Shown here: positions 43,101 through 57,400 of the stretch, piece by piece
How positions within the stretch are numbered: the stretch's first letter is position 1
How the letters are laid out: each line of letters starts with the position of its first letter
Source: Schistosoma mansoni
Lineage: Eukaryota; Platyhelminthes; Trematoda; Strigeidida; Schistosomatidae
Reading direction: 5' to 3'
DNA length: 64,000 nt
Assembly: GCF_000237925.1 (NCBI RefSeq)
Contig: NC_031495.1
Location: forward strand, 33,332,706 to 33,396,705
The notes under the pieces: model-generated
Seen by the model: the letters and a program-made list of their open reading frames with translations, nothing else
The model's database searches: none
Told to the model about the DNA's origin: nothing
Made by a program: the position numbers and the translations under genes

Positions 43101-43310
43101 ATCCGATCTGCATTAGTGTGCGAACGTTGAAGGAAGCCAGCTTGAATGGCGTACGTGGTTTTAAGAAAGACTGCTTCAGTATTCGTAATCGGTGGAAGCA
43201 TTCACTTTCAACCAGACAGTGACTGGAGATCGTTTAGATAGAAAAGAGTTTCTACCATGGGCGAGCTGCTGCATCAGTTGAGAAGTAAGGATACACAAGT
43301 TGGGAATAAA
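40190..43310 (-). mobile_element. RTE-clade LINE, nearly full length (Perere-3/SR2 type)
   Basis: Minus-strand RTE element. Its ORF opens with the family's FNVRTLMQIG near 43110 and AP-endonuclease (43095-42163: [48 protein letters not shown]). The connector follows (42070-41838). The RT is at about 41430-41250 (EQAGFRCGRGCIDRIFTLRQMLEHRRTYHRPTIV in pieces, FLDIRAAFDSLDR) and has an altered catalytic box LEYAGDIVVL, with G where D is expected. The C-terminal ORF is at 40809-40330 (ETWSLRVEDVRRLSVFDHR, TILKHRLRWVGHVLRMSS). The 3' UTR ends in an AATAAAT tail at 40190. Several frameshifts; inactive. Confidence 0.88.
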
Positions 43311-44364
43311 AGAGAGTAAGTGACGTGGTAAATAATAATGTGAATTGTTTGACTTTTATGCGGAGTGTGAATAGTATTTTCAGTAAAAATCGTCATTTCA
43401 TCTTATTTGTGTGTGTTATGCAAACATTTTTCGGCTACCTAAATGTCAAGTACAAGGAAGTTATCGTAAACTCTTCGGAAGACCATTTTCCACGTGGACT
43501 AATCAAAATTTAACTTTCCATTCAAACCTAGGTATCGGGTGTCGTCTAATGCAATAAATGTAGAATTATTCCACAGATTATATATATAAGCATGAGTTGA
43601 GGCCAAGTGCTTTTTGTGTATCTTGGTACTAAAAACAGCTGGCAGTGTATCGCATACACCGTAGCTGGTGTAAAACTATGTAACCATGGCGTTAGATTGT
43701 ACAATAGCTCATTATGAACATGCATGCAGGTGTCATAATAAACGCCAAGATAATCCTTTGATCTTAATTACCTTTTCAATATAATGCAGGATAAAGGGAG
43801 AGGGCAGCTATTCATATGGCAGAAATAAAGTACAAATTATCTACAAATTGGTTACGTCACTACGTCTTTTTATTTCGACTGTCTTCTAAATTATTAATTC
43901 TATTTTAATCAACTGGGCTTTTATCATTTTATACTTGTTAAACAAGTTATCAGCGTTTACTCCTTATGCAAGCACTTGTTTCTAGCTCTCTGGACCTTTG
44001 TTACTATCAGTGTTGTGGAATTTTCTTTTATATAAAGTAAATGCTTACAATATTTTATTCAGTCTGTAAAATTTATTTACGCCTTTGCTGCACTATACTG
44101 TGACTTCAAAGTAACTCCCAAATGAACTCTTTCATGTGAGTAATTTAAACGCATTTTGTTAGTATGATTTTTAAATATCAGAGGTGGTACGCAGATGACG
44201 ACAACCAAACGAAATAAAATGAATTCATATTATTCTGGTCAAGTCTTTGTTTTTGCTCGCTTCAAGATTGTGAAGGGAACTATGTGTATGAATATTAAAT
44301 ATATATTAAAATCACCAGTAAAAACATACAGTTGTAAAAGACAAGGAATAAAAAAGATTTGAAG
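43311..44364. other. Spacer between LINE and CEP192 stop
   Basis: No gene supported. The part next to 44364 should hold the CEP192 3' UTR. TTTATT motifs (AATAAA on the minus strand) occur around 44089, 44053 and 43870. Confidence 0.4.
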
Positions 44365-44548
44365 TTAATTCATTGTACCGAATAAGTGAACTTGAAAAGA
44401 ATCGATAGTTGGTTTGACATTAAAATTGGGTTTTTCCACAGATAAATTTTCTTGTTTGTGATATTCAACACTAATTCCCAGAACGGAACTTGATTTTCCT
44501 AGTGTATACGGTCGAAAGTTAAGCACTATTCGTACACGAGAACGAGGT
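44365..44548 (-). CDS. CEP192: CEP192 terminal exon
   Basis: Acceptor ACACTAG; one base completes Pro, then PRSRVRIVLNFRPYTLGKSS, GISVEY, FQVHLFGTMN and TAA. Parallels the C-terminus of human CEP192 (VQFKPKSAGKFEALLVI, IRLIGEALGKN). Confidence 0.9.
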
Positions 44549-47500
44549 CTAGTGTTCAAAATGGTAAAACAAATTATCAATTGTGTATATTCAAAAGTGA
44601 ATTAATAAAAACAGTAAATTCACGTTATTAAGCATCAATATTTCAGGAACAGAAACTTAAAATTTATCACTGGATTGCTAAGTGTTTATTGGGATTTGTA
44701 TGATTTATAAAGTATTCTGGTTCAATTATGTCTTTGAGAAACTGAGATAGACAAACAATTTGAGAAAGTTTTGTAAAAAACCAATATTCAATTTTACCAC
44801 AGTAGATTAACCTAAGACTGACTAGTGTGAAAAACATTTAAAAGATATGGGGAGAATATTCACTGTATTTATTATCATAATGAAACCAATTCAAGAATAC
44901 TTGGCATGTTAACATCACTTACTCATAGTAAAACAACCTAGTCACAGAACTAGTTTTACGAAATATTCGTGTAGTAGAAAAAGTAATACTAGAACAGTCA
45001 TAAAACTAATTTTCTACCTAGAAACTAGAAAAATTATCTTACTAATTAAGTCATGATTGAATGACAGTCTGAAAAAATAAATGTAACTATGGATGTATAT
45101 CTTACTTCCTAATAAATAAAAAAAGATAGCTGTCCCAAGCAGGGAATTAAATAGGATTATTGGACACGAGCTTACGGTATACGAAACCCCATTTCTTTGG
45201 GCTCAATAACGTAGAATGGTGGGCTTGGAAGTTTCAATCTGACGAATGCTTCAGTTGTCTTCATTCGATTGATCAACATAATCTAAAAGCATAAAATAAG
45301 AGTGATTTGTATGATGAAAGACCAAATATTGAGCAGGATACACGGGTGTGTACTTTATTCGACGAACTTACATTGTGAGAACGAGCTGTTATTGAAGAAT
45401 TGGAGTCTATAGTGTCAAAAGAAACTGGTAGCCCAATCACATCAATCGGACCAATATGAACAGTTTTCGAAGTGTTTTCAACAATCATCAACGAGGTACG
45501 ATCATTAAAACAGTGAGATTTCGGAGGAGGGTATTTTGACTTGTAATTGCCAGTACATTGTAGGTGCGTGAGTGGAGATTCTTTAAATGTTGCTTGTTCT
45601 TGACACTATAAAAAATGTTTGGGAAATTTTAAAAAAATAGGAAAAATGCGTGTAACGAAAAATCAACCATTAAACTAGTATCAGGTAAAACGTATAATTA
45701 CGAAAGAGCAATTAAAGAGGATTCCATGAATTGTTACACTGGAACTAGAAGTATGAGATGCAGTTAAAGGGTACAACTTCTCAAACACAAAAGTACAAGT
45801 GAAGAACATGAAAACACAACAGACGTGCATTGAACACAAGTGAATCTTTAAAGATACCACTGAGAGCAGATTGTGGTCTCATTAACAAGTCAGTCAGCTA
45901 CAACGTAGGACCAGGCACATTTATGCATCTGTCCAAGTTGCCACAACTCATCAGCACAACAACAATCCCATACTGATTTAGTTATTAATGCAATCCATGA
46001 ATTTAATTTTGATGGTGCAGCAGGTGTCACTTTTAACTCTTGGTTTAAGAAGTATGAAGATTTGTTCCGTATTGATCTCTGCAGACTCGATGACGCTTCG
46101 AAAGTCAGAATACTTCTAAGAAAGCTTGGGACAACAGAACATGAACGCTATAGTAACTTTATTCTTCCGAAGAACCCACGAGACTTTAGTTTTGATGAAA
46201 CAATTCAAACCCTGTCTCAAATCTTTGGAGAACAGTCGTCTCTATTTAATATCCGTTACCAGTGCTTGAAGATAACGAAAGAATCAGGAGATGACTGGGT
46301 GAAACATGCAGGTATTGTGAACCGAGAATGTGAGAGGTTCAAATTATCGTCCATGTCTGAAGACCAATTTAAATGCTTAGTATTTGTCTGTAGCCTGCGT
46401 TCACCTGAGGATGCTGACATCCGAACAAGAATCCTAAGCAAACTTGAACATTGTCCCAACATGACCCTGCAGGAAGTGACTAGTGAATGTCAAAGGTTAG
46501 TGAATTTGAAGCACGACAACTCGATGGTAGAAAACACTAACCAGTTCCCCCACGTTAATGCTGTTGAGAGAAAAGTCGTGCAAGGTTCCAGCACACAGAA
46601 TTATCGAAATGATAGCGGTAAGCCATCATCTCCATGCTGGTTATGTAGAGGTTGGCATTTCAAAAAGTTTTGTCCGTTTAAAAGTCATCGTTGTACTACG
46701 TGTTCCAGGAAAGGACACAAAGAAAGTCATTGCAAATCTCGAAAACGCTGTCAACCTAAAGTTTATTCTAAAAGATTCAAGCCACGTACAGCCAAAGTGA
46801 CGGTAGCTGCTAACAGAATCGGCTCCCATAGTCGTAGAAAGTATGTTTCCCTCAAGATTAACGGGTACAATGCCCGCTTACAGCTAGACACAGCCTCCGA
46901 TATAACGCTTATAAGCAGGAGGACGTGGGAGAAAATTGGGAGGCCGAGAATTTATTCAACTTATCAATCAGCACACGGCGCATCTGGGGGAATTCTAAAC
47001 ATTGCTGGTGAGGTTCACTGTGAAATCACAGTCGAAGAGCTTACAAAGAAGGGAGTAATATTTTTGACAGAACGGCCATCACTCGACTTATTGGGGCTTG
47101 ATTGGATAGAAAAGTTGAAATTATTAGATCGTCCCATAAACTCAATCTGCAACAACGTCAGTATGTCGAAAGTTGGGGACCCAACATTGTTTCGTGGGGG
47201 AGGATGAAGTCGGCAAATGCAGTCTGGATACCTACCCCGAATCTTCAAAAAAAAGGGAGGTGTTGGGATGACCCTGCATTTTTCTCGCAAGCGACATGAC
47301 AAGCTCAGGGGTCATCAAGGAGCATTTCAACCAATCAGCGATTAATTAGAAGTTATGTGAAGTTATGTTACTAAAATAACGAAAATGGAAAAGTCACATG
47401 TGGAGATCCTGATTGGCTGATTTATACACTGCTACTATGTTTAGCAGTATTCTAGAACTTTCAGTAAAACTCAAGGACTCTTAAATTACTATAAAATCCC

Positions 47501-50500
47501 TATATTTTCTGTACATAAATGAACCCTGTAATAAAGTGCTTCCCGCACACTTTGTGCCTTTTCTCTGGTCTTCAAGTCGCTGAGTAGTGCTAGCCCTGGG
47601 GTTATCCGAATAGCTTAGGATCTGAATATAGCGTTCAACTTACAAGACGTATCAGTAATATATAGAAGAAAGATTGCACATAAGGATATAATACAGGAAG
47701 AAAAAATTAGTTCGTAGAAATAAAGGTATAAAGTAGTTTTAATCTCATGGTTCAAGGGCGGACAAAGACTGTATACACCTCTCGCCATTGTGATCGATTC
47801 TGAGCCATGTCACACAGAGTCTCCACAACCACTATTTACGATAGTCACATGGACCCCAACCAAGTATTCTGCATCTACCAACATGGGTCACACCAGAAAA
47901 TAGTGACTTCAAGCACTGATGCCATGTTTTGGTTTGGCCACCCCTAACTTTCTTCTAACCGTCCCCAACACTAGTTAGCATCGTGCGTCGTGGTAATCAG
48001 TGTTCAGGCATACATAACATGTGGACCAAACACCTCAGTCGATGAAGATTCACAACCTCATCAACCGATTTACCATCATTCCCTGATACCATGTGTCTAA
48101 CTTCACTATTACTTACCCGGTGATCCCAACAGATGAAAGCAATATTTCCAAGACATCTGTGATCAAATACTAGTAACCTACGAGTATCTTCTACTCTTAA
48201 TGGCAACGTCTCGCAGCCATAAAGTAGAACAGAACGAACTGCCGCATAGTATACTCGTGACGTAAGTTGACAAAAACCAAACGAGCTTCCTGAATCCGTG
48301 CAGAAATTTCGTCAGGCAAAAGCCCATTAGGGCTGACCAGACTCTCAACGGAAGTGAAGTTGTAGACGCGTTCGATTACTTCACTCTCTGTCCTTAGTTC
48401 AGGTATTAACGCAGGCCATTCCTGAAGCAAGAACTTGCATTTAGAGGGGGGGAGAAACACATCCCACACATCCTGGCATTGTTGCTCAGTGATACAAAAT
48501 GAATTTGCATTTTATCAGCGTTGTCACCAAACAGGACTATGTCGTCTGTGTATTCTAAGCCGATAAGTAGACTTCATGGTAGATCAATTCCTGAAAATAC
48601 AGTCGACGAGAGTGTTATTTCCAGCAGTAGGTTTATAATGAAGGTAAACAAACAATGGAGATAGTGGATAGTCTTGTCGGACACCACTTGAGGTTTCAAA
48701 ATCAGATGACAGTTCACCATAAGCTCTCACTCAACTGGTAGTGTTCGAGTAAAGAGCCTTCACAAGGTTTATGTACTTCTCAGGTACACCTTTCGATGAC
48801 AGACACTGCCACAGAGCCTCTCTGTCTACAGAGTCAAATGCTGCTTTCAAGTCAAGAAAAACTATCATTGTCGGACGCCGATAAGCATACCTATGCTCTA
48901 AAACCTGACGAATAGTGAATACGTGATCGATGCAGCCACGACCAGTTCTGAAGTCAACCTGATTTCTTCGTGTTTGCAGTTCACGAGTCTTTGTTAGGCG
49001 CCCGAAAATTATTGAGGCAAGTAATTTAGATGCTATGTTAGTCAAACTAATTCCTCTATGGTTATCACAGGATGATTTCGACCCCTTCTTATATATTGGA
49101 ACAATGAGTGATTGTGACCAGTCAGATGGGATTACGTCCAACTCCCAGATTTTAACTAAAATATTAGTCAACCTAATCGCTAAAATTAGACAACCATCTT
49201 TAATGACCTCTGGAGCCATACTTAGTGCTATGCGCACACTCGCCAGTTTACGAGAACTTGCCGTCGGGTCACCAGATACATGGAGGTTATATTTCGTTGG
49301 CTCTACGTTTTGGCGAGGTGGGGTCAAGTGAATGACCACACTAGGATCCTGTATGTGTGTTTCGAAGACAGCATGCATCAATTGTACGAGATTCCAGGGT
49401 TTTAGCAAAGGAGGCCTGCTAGCGGATTCGATATAGGGTGCGTACGTTGAAGGCTCCAATGTGTAGTTTGGAGAGGAGTTCCAGTAGACCTAGGACATTA
49501 TTTCGCGCTCTAGAATCGTTGGACATGGTGACACTTGAGGAGAAGGTCGAGGTAGAAGGAATAATAGGAACTGAAGAGGGAGATTGATTATAAATACGGT
49601 GATCTTGAGTGCTGTTGGAGGTATGAGGGCAGTTATCACTTCCCGGTTGTCCAAACCGTGGAAGGGTTCTTCTAGTGATAAGTGGAGGGGAAATTGAGTT
49701 AGAAGTGGTCTTAATGACCTGAGAGTGACTGTAGTGTCCAAGGGACAACTAATTGAGGTCGATCATACAAGATCTTTTTATGAGTAGTTTTCGTGTTAGC
49801 TTCGTACTTGTTGAGACCCTACCGCCAGAGACAAATATCCATGGGATAAGGCGAGGTGTGCATTTTTAGGGTCGACCTTTTCTAACCCCACTCCTCCTTG
49901 TGGGAAGGCAGCATCGTTGTTATGCCAGTTGTCCGAAGGAAACACCATACTGTCGTCACAGCTCTGTACAGTTGGCAGTACGACTTCACCCTCGGACCTT
50001 GGGTTTGTTGCTTTCCGTCTTACGGCTCTTCAACCTACCTGTCTGGCATGGTAGGACCTTAAAGAACGATTGTTCCAGCTAGTATAGCTCGACTGGTTCA
50101 TTAGGATAGGCAAGCCGGACCACCATGTCAAGATTTCAGCAACGGTGGGTTTTCATCAACAAAAAACCTTATTGTTATGCCATTCAGTGTTTCCAACTAA
50201 CTGGACTTCACCACATTTAGAAAAAAAACGGTTTCAAGTCAATTTCTAATTTCCTTTGATCATAACCATAATTATTACTTAAACAAAGTAGGTGTTAGAC
50301 GAGTACACTACACACATTTATTCCATAATGGACATTGTAGGTAATGCTATCTGAATTATATTCACATATGTACAGTGATTATTGAATATATATTAGCCAA
50401 TCCATAAAGCGACTGATAACAAAATACAGTGATTCTTACTTGCAACTTAGTGAGTAATGAATATGATTAGTAAATATACTCGATAGATAAAAAAGTCAAT

Positions 50501-51404
50501 GTGTTTTGTAAAAAAACCATGAAATTATCAGAATAGGAGTTTGAGATTATGGGATGCTATTGATACAGTGAACCAACCCAAGTTAGACGAAGATTATTCG
50601 ATTTCGGTTCAGCGGTCTAAGGATTAACTGTTCGCGATCGAGACAGAAGGTCGTAGATTAGATCTCCCGTGGGCTCGTTCGTGGATGTGTGCTGTTGAGG
50701 ATTCATACATTAGGACAAGACAGCTGCCCAGTGCTTCCTGCTTCTTAATAATTATTTAACTTAGTTTGGTTTATGACAACACTCATTAAATAATCATCAC
50801 ATTTCTTACGAGATAAAAAAAATTCAAATGAGTAGTTGGATATGAATTGAAAGAACTTCAAACATCTATATACATATATAATGATATGGAAAATCAAATT
50901 TTTATCTTACCGAACCTTCTAAAGTGACTAAAAGTGTGACTGAATCTTTTAAAGTGGATTTAGATATAAAATGACATTGTTTTTGTATGCATGGTTCTAG
51001 CCAAAAGTCCAAATGCCAATCTTGAATTAAAATATTTTCACAATATGAAGTAGGCTTGAAATGAAAAGGTATTAAAAATGAACGAAATTCCGTGTCATTG
51101 GCATTAGTTGATAAAATGCCAACATTATTGACTGACTTATTATTAATGCTGTGTTGATTGAGTGAATTCGATTTAGAAGGTAACAATTGAAAGATACCTT
51201 GTTCCATGGTGGACCGTTTGCTTAGTGAATATGAGGAATTGGAAGTGATATTTTTCAGTTGTATGTCAGTTACAGGATTTGCCGACCAAAACACTTTCCA
51301 TAATGATAATGAAGTTTCATCTTCACAAAGTGAACTTTGTTTTAAGCTCACAGAAAATTGGGCTAGAAGTAGGGGAAAATGATCAGATATTAAAAAGCGA
51401 TGAA

Positions 51405-51454
<50 letters not shown>

Positions 51455-54400
51455 TTGTTGTATTTAGTCAATTCGTTGAATATAGAGAAAAAGATTTTAC
51501 CACAAGTTGCTATGGAATTGATGGAATGTGACTAGGAGTGGAATCCAAAACGTGCGTTTTGTCCTATCTATGAGCTGTTAGCTAGATATACTGCATCCTT
51601 GAGTTGTTGTTCACTCTGGGCTTTGAACTCAGTACAATTTGCTTCAAACGCCATAGCGTAACCTGGTTAGCTACTGATTTCAGATGGCCACATCCAGCTG
51701 ACGAGTCCCGAATAGGACTTAACGCGCATCCTGTATTCCACTGCAAGCCGCATTCCATCTATTCTATATCAGCTTGTGCTATGATGGTCGTATCAACGCG
51801 ATCCGCACAGAATGCCCATATAACAACTAAGACTGGTCAAATTTCAAAGAGATAATCCAAACCATTTCAAACTGAATTAGATTTCACTTTAGTTTACAGA
51901 CAGATTATCATGCCGTTAAATTTATTTTTTTTTTTAGTATTAGTAGATGCTATGAATAAGCAAATTACTTCGATCGTTGTAATTATTTTATCCATCCAAT
52001 CGGTAAAACATTTCGACTTAGATGAAGTCGAAGCGTTTTCATTAAGCACGTATTTTGTTAAACTTAGCTAATAACAAAAAATATTTTCGATAAATTCTCT
52101 TCAGGTTCTACAATTACATATCCAAATTAATAATCAGAAAAATGTTCAGGTTAAGGGCAAAGTGCATCGTTTAAAGCATGTGAATCTAGGATTGTCAAAC
52201 AAAATAGAATAAAGTTATTAATGCTGATATGACTCATATAGAATGTTAGCTTGAATCAGCTTATGTGTTAGGTGAGAATTTAAGATCCATGATCAGAATA
52301 AATAAGGACGAGGAGGATAATGATTGGTTGTTTGCTCAGTCAGACTTGTAGATAGTCTGACAGGCGTTAGATGAGTTATATATTCTCTTACCCTTATTAT
52401 TATTGAATTGTGTCGGCTTGTTGACGGTTTTTGGTGTGAAGATATATTTACATCCTAGTCAGGCAAGTTGCGTCGATGTACTGCAGAATAGACACTGGTT
52501 AATCTAGTGTAGATATTCGTCTTAGGCATATTAACATCCCATTCGTAAAGACGAAGAAAATCCAAGCGTTATAACAAATGGTAAGACAAAATGTGAATTT
52601 GTTTGAAAACACTTAATTTATTGTGATAAATTTATAGAATTTTTAGCATTCCATGCTGTTTAGTATAAGACCAGAAAGATTTCGCATATTTCGTGAATAC
52701 AATCAGCAGACAAATATTTTTTTAGCTGAAAATTTGCAGCAGTATTTTCCTGTGCATAAGCTGCTAATAATATAATTTGTATGAGACAATAATTCTTTGT
52801 CAAACGTATGTGTATACAGTATGATTTGAATCAGTGGTTTATAGCAGAGTTCCTAAAACCAGTGAGCTACAAAATGCTTTTACGTAGCTAAGTGAATGAT
52901 GGTAAATGAAATAACACATAGGTTGGTATATTTCAAATGTTGTTGCGGTAACCAGTGGGTATTGACACCAAAGAATTAGCGGATGAAAAACAATGGATCA
53001 TAGTAATGGAAGTTACAAGGTATGAAAATTTATGAGAAATAATTATGCTACTAAGAAATCTATGCATTGCTTGTGTGAAGGCAATCAATATTTAAACTAT
53101 GAAAGAAACCCATAACAGTAATAAGAAAAAATAAAGGCGACTTAAGAATGATTTTCTGGTATTGTCTGTAAATTACCAAAGATATTGTGACAGTGAGGGA
53201 ACTCAACTGACTTCCGCAATATTCTATTAGGTTAGTTATACCGAACAATCATAATACTCTTTGACTCCTCCCGCAACTAATAAGAAATACACTGAAATAC
53301 GATAAACCCTCAAAATCTAGAATATTTTCATGAAAAAATAAATTCCTTTATACCTTAAGAGATTACTGAAAATCACTGCGAATAGCTGTATGTTCATAAG
53401 ATTTCCCTTTATTTCCGCATATTTAGGTTAGAACTCAACCAAGCTTCCTTTATTCTGAACTCGCTCCAAAGTAAAAGGTTTATTTCAAAACTAAGTAGGT
53501 ATCATGGAATTAGAATTGAAAGTTTATAAGCTTTACTATTCAAAATAAATCTAAACGCTCAGGAGAGTATAAATACCACTGAGTAAAGTTCGACAAAAAC
53601 TCGTTAATAAAAAATGTACAAAAATAAAAAGCAATGATAGTTTACCTTCTGTTGAGCAACTAGGAGTACATGGTGGAAACACCAAAGTATATGGGGGGTT
53701 TATTTCTAATTTTGGCATTTGAAAGAGTGACATTTTTTCTTTGGAACTTTCACCAGTTGAAAAATTAGGAGTCAAAATATTTGTCGGATAAGTTTCACGC
53801 AAACTACCCTTTCTCGATATTGGCTTTGACAAAAATGTTGCAGAACTTTCACGATGAATAGGATTAAGAGAATTTTGACGTTTAAAAGCATCTTGTTGTA
53901 CAAAAACACTAGCCAATGAATTCTCAAGCACTGATTCCGATACTGAACTGGGTAAATATACGCTAGGTTGATTAGGAGTGCAGGAATTTCGGTCTTGTTT
54001 TGAAGTATAAATGTACAGGAACATACGTTCACAATGATGTACTTGATCTGCAAAGGCTTGATGCCAGTCCTGTGGTCGAAGATCACTGAATGATGCCGGA
54101 GGCAGTTCAACTACATAGAATATAAGAACATTTTAACTAAATTCTCATTGAACCATTTCAGAAGATTCGAATATGTTAAAAAAATGTTAGTTCCATCAGT
54201 TACACAAAATTACACAATAAATGCAGGCCTGATAAACGGCTTATCTGATGATCGTCTTGTGAATCAACTCTTGCTGTGCTAAGTGTGGAATATATGGTAC
54301 TTTTGATTATATTTTTGTATCAGTTTTATACTATTTATAGCTAACTGACTGAGAAACCCTCTTTTATTATACTGATTGCAAAATACAAAAAGTGCAACGA

Positions 54401-57400
54401 TAATCTTACCAATTTGGATAGATTGTTCATATTCAAAATCTTTCAAAATTTCTGATAATCGTAAACGATTATCTTTACGGCTATGGCTAGATCGTTTTCC
54501 CAATTTTGAAATGATCTCTTCAGAACAAGCACACCTGGGGAAAAAGTGAATAGATCAATAATTTTATCAGTCGACTTTACTCCATACAACTGTGGATAAA
54601 CTTTGAATATATTATTATTGCATCTTGTGATTGAGATTCATTACGTGAATACGGCAGTTGCTAATTACAGAATGATTAGGCATACTCTAGTATGAATTAG
54701 TTCTTAGGAGCACTCAATAGAACGGCAACTGGCACACTACACTATAACAATAATCCACCTTTACGAAGGAATGCAGGAAAACTTGATATTCGAACAGAAA
54801 AATTGGGATGGTATAACTCAGTAAACACAGTAACAAAAATATGACCTTGAGGCACATGGAAAACTAGCGAACTAAGACTAGTAACAAAGAATAAGTAGAG
54901 GGAGGTTATGTAAAATATTAGAACTAAAAAAATTAATCACGGTTAGAGTTACCAGTAGGAACGAAACATTTATGAACTGTAATTGAAAAATCCTGTGATC
55001 GCCTTAGCAATTAATGAAAGCTTCAGACCCCTGTATGACTACACAATTGGAAGCACAAATATTTAACAGTCTAAACAATCGAAACCAATATATATTGGTC
55101 TTGTACAAATGGCATAATGTTCATCAGTTTGTAACTGAATTCAAGTTAATTCTCAGAGACTTTAAAAAGGATTTACATAAATGTTAAAAGATGAATTAGG
55201 AGTTTTTGCAAATATAAAGTCTCAAATGATACATTATCGATTTATGGAGAAAAATGTCTGTCAGAGTTATTGTAGAAACTCAATGCTGTTAAAGTAGTGA
55301 GAAATTGGAAAACAGCATCTGTGTAATATAGTGCAATTATCATGAATACGAAGCATACTTCGAAACACATCACTTATCACTTTACGAAGATGCTAAGAAT
55401 GAATCATTCATCCATAGACGGTGGAAAGCTTTGGGTGTGATCTTATTTGATTTAGTAAGTTATTAGTGAGTGTGATAGCTGTTATTTTACTTAACTAGTT
55501 AGCCCACGAAGGAAATTTTTATGCAGTCATATCGTTAATTCTTAATTAAATCAGAAACAAACTTCGCAACAAGATTTAAAATACAGCTGTTTGGCAGTCA
55601 TATGCCATGCAGAACCTGGCATATACTTGTATCAGTTAAGGTTGTCACATTCCAATACCACAGCGGTATCAAATTGTCAAGACAAATCCGAGAATAGTAA
55701 AATTAGTAACATTATGTCAGTATCAGTAGAAACAACCAAGTATGGGCAACATAATTTGAGAAAAAAAGATTGCATTCATGGAGCGGTTACTTGTTAACAA
55801 AACTAGGCAAAATATAACACGTCAAAAAGAACCAAGGAATTAAAACGAAACAGCAGTAAAAATGATTCAATTATCAAAAGTATCATTTTGAATTAAATAA
55901 ATCATGCTTACAATCGTCGAAACTGATAACGGACAACTTCATCTCCATGGTAAAATACTATACGTACAGCATTTACATCATGTTTTAAAGTAATAAAAAT
56001 GCTCTGTAAAAAATAAAATCAAATTAATTACTGAGTGATTTAATAACAAAATCTGTGACAAACTGCCCCACTATTTATAAAATAATGAAATACCTAAATA
56101 TATACGACTTTTAATAGGTTTTTCACAAAAATCTACTCATATACTACTATTGTGAGCAAATCTATTTTTACCAAACTGCAAAATAAAAAGCGTAATTATT
56201 GTTAAATGTACTCAGTGTTCAACTTTTTAAAGTCCAAACATAGTTTCCAATTCTTTCGTTTTTACATTTAAATCGATGATAAACAGTAACATGGAAAATT
56301 CTTTTAAAATTTATTCTACTTAACTGTTCGAATGATAAAAATGTTTTGAAAAACGGGACTGTAATTTAATGAGATCGACCATCTTTTAAAAAACTTACTT
56401 ATTAGGTACGTATTTTGAAAGCATTAATATTTCGATCCTTCAGAATATAATTTTTATTGTGTTGCATAAAGCCCAGCTGATAAGTACATGAAGTAATTGA
56501 CTTTTTTTTAAACGAGAATGTTAGTACCGTCCTTTCATCTATGTAATCAATAGACTATTTACAAATCTTGGTTTTAAAACATGTTTCATTTCACTTTGAG
56601 TTTTAAACAGAATAGGTTAACTATTTTCCTCAAGTATGATTCTTAATTTCCTAAAAAGCTCAACTGGATAGTAGAAATAAAGATATTCTATAAGTATAAT
56701 GGGTTTATAGTTAGCGAACTCCTAATCCATTCAGGTTAATACAGTATGTTTACAAACTGCGAATCATGGGTGTTTTACTGTTCAAAACTGCCCAATACCT
56801 TGGATAAACGAAGTTTTTCTCATAAAAGCGAACTTCATAATCTTTTAGATAAACATTAGTAATTACTACGATGCTGTGCAACACCGAAATAATTGTGAAT
56901 ATAATGATTTCTTGAGGAAAGGATATAGTAATTGTGATTCCTATAACACCAATGTGAACCGTGTCGTGTGATCAAATAATCAGAGAGAACAGTATAACCT
57001 ATCACCTAATCTAACTACCAGTTAATTGTCAAATTCAAGGTTTAATTCTTATAAAGCATCTGTATCCATTATCCTAACGAATGCATCATAATAGCTAGTG
57101 GGCTAAGGATGATAAATAGAACATACATGAGACCTACTAATTACCATTAAAATGTTTGCTTTACTTCATAGTTAGAAAACAGAAATTGAAAGTAACAATA
57201 ATGACATTTCAAAAAATGATTAGTTTTTGATAAACAATCAACTCTTAGAAGGAATTATATGACAATAAAACGGGATAAACCTGAGATTGCTTCGACCCAA
57301 TAACTAAAGCTTTAGGTTCAATAATAACACCACATTCAGAAGTATCTTCATGTTCATTTTGACTGGCGGCCTTTCGATCAACCCATTCAACACGAGCACA

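Larger units (their letters stand above)
45606..50910 (-). other. 5.3-kb CEP192 intron filled with nested elements
   Basis: Contains, from high to low coordinate, an Sm-alpha-like SINE, an SR2-type LINE (50146-47655) and, inside the LINE's 3' UTR, a gypsy-type remnant (47654-45966). The LINE's last 77 bp (45965-45889) follow. The other introns of this gene carry only small pieces. Confidence 0.75.
51363..53645 (-). other. CEP192 intron with microsatellite and ribozyme relic
   Basis: Holds an (AT)21 run at 51411-51452 close to the 3' splice side and the hammerhead-bearing repeat below. The remainder (52000-53640) has no feature I can support. Confidence 0.5.
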
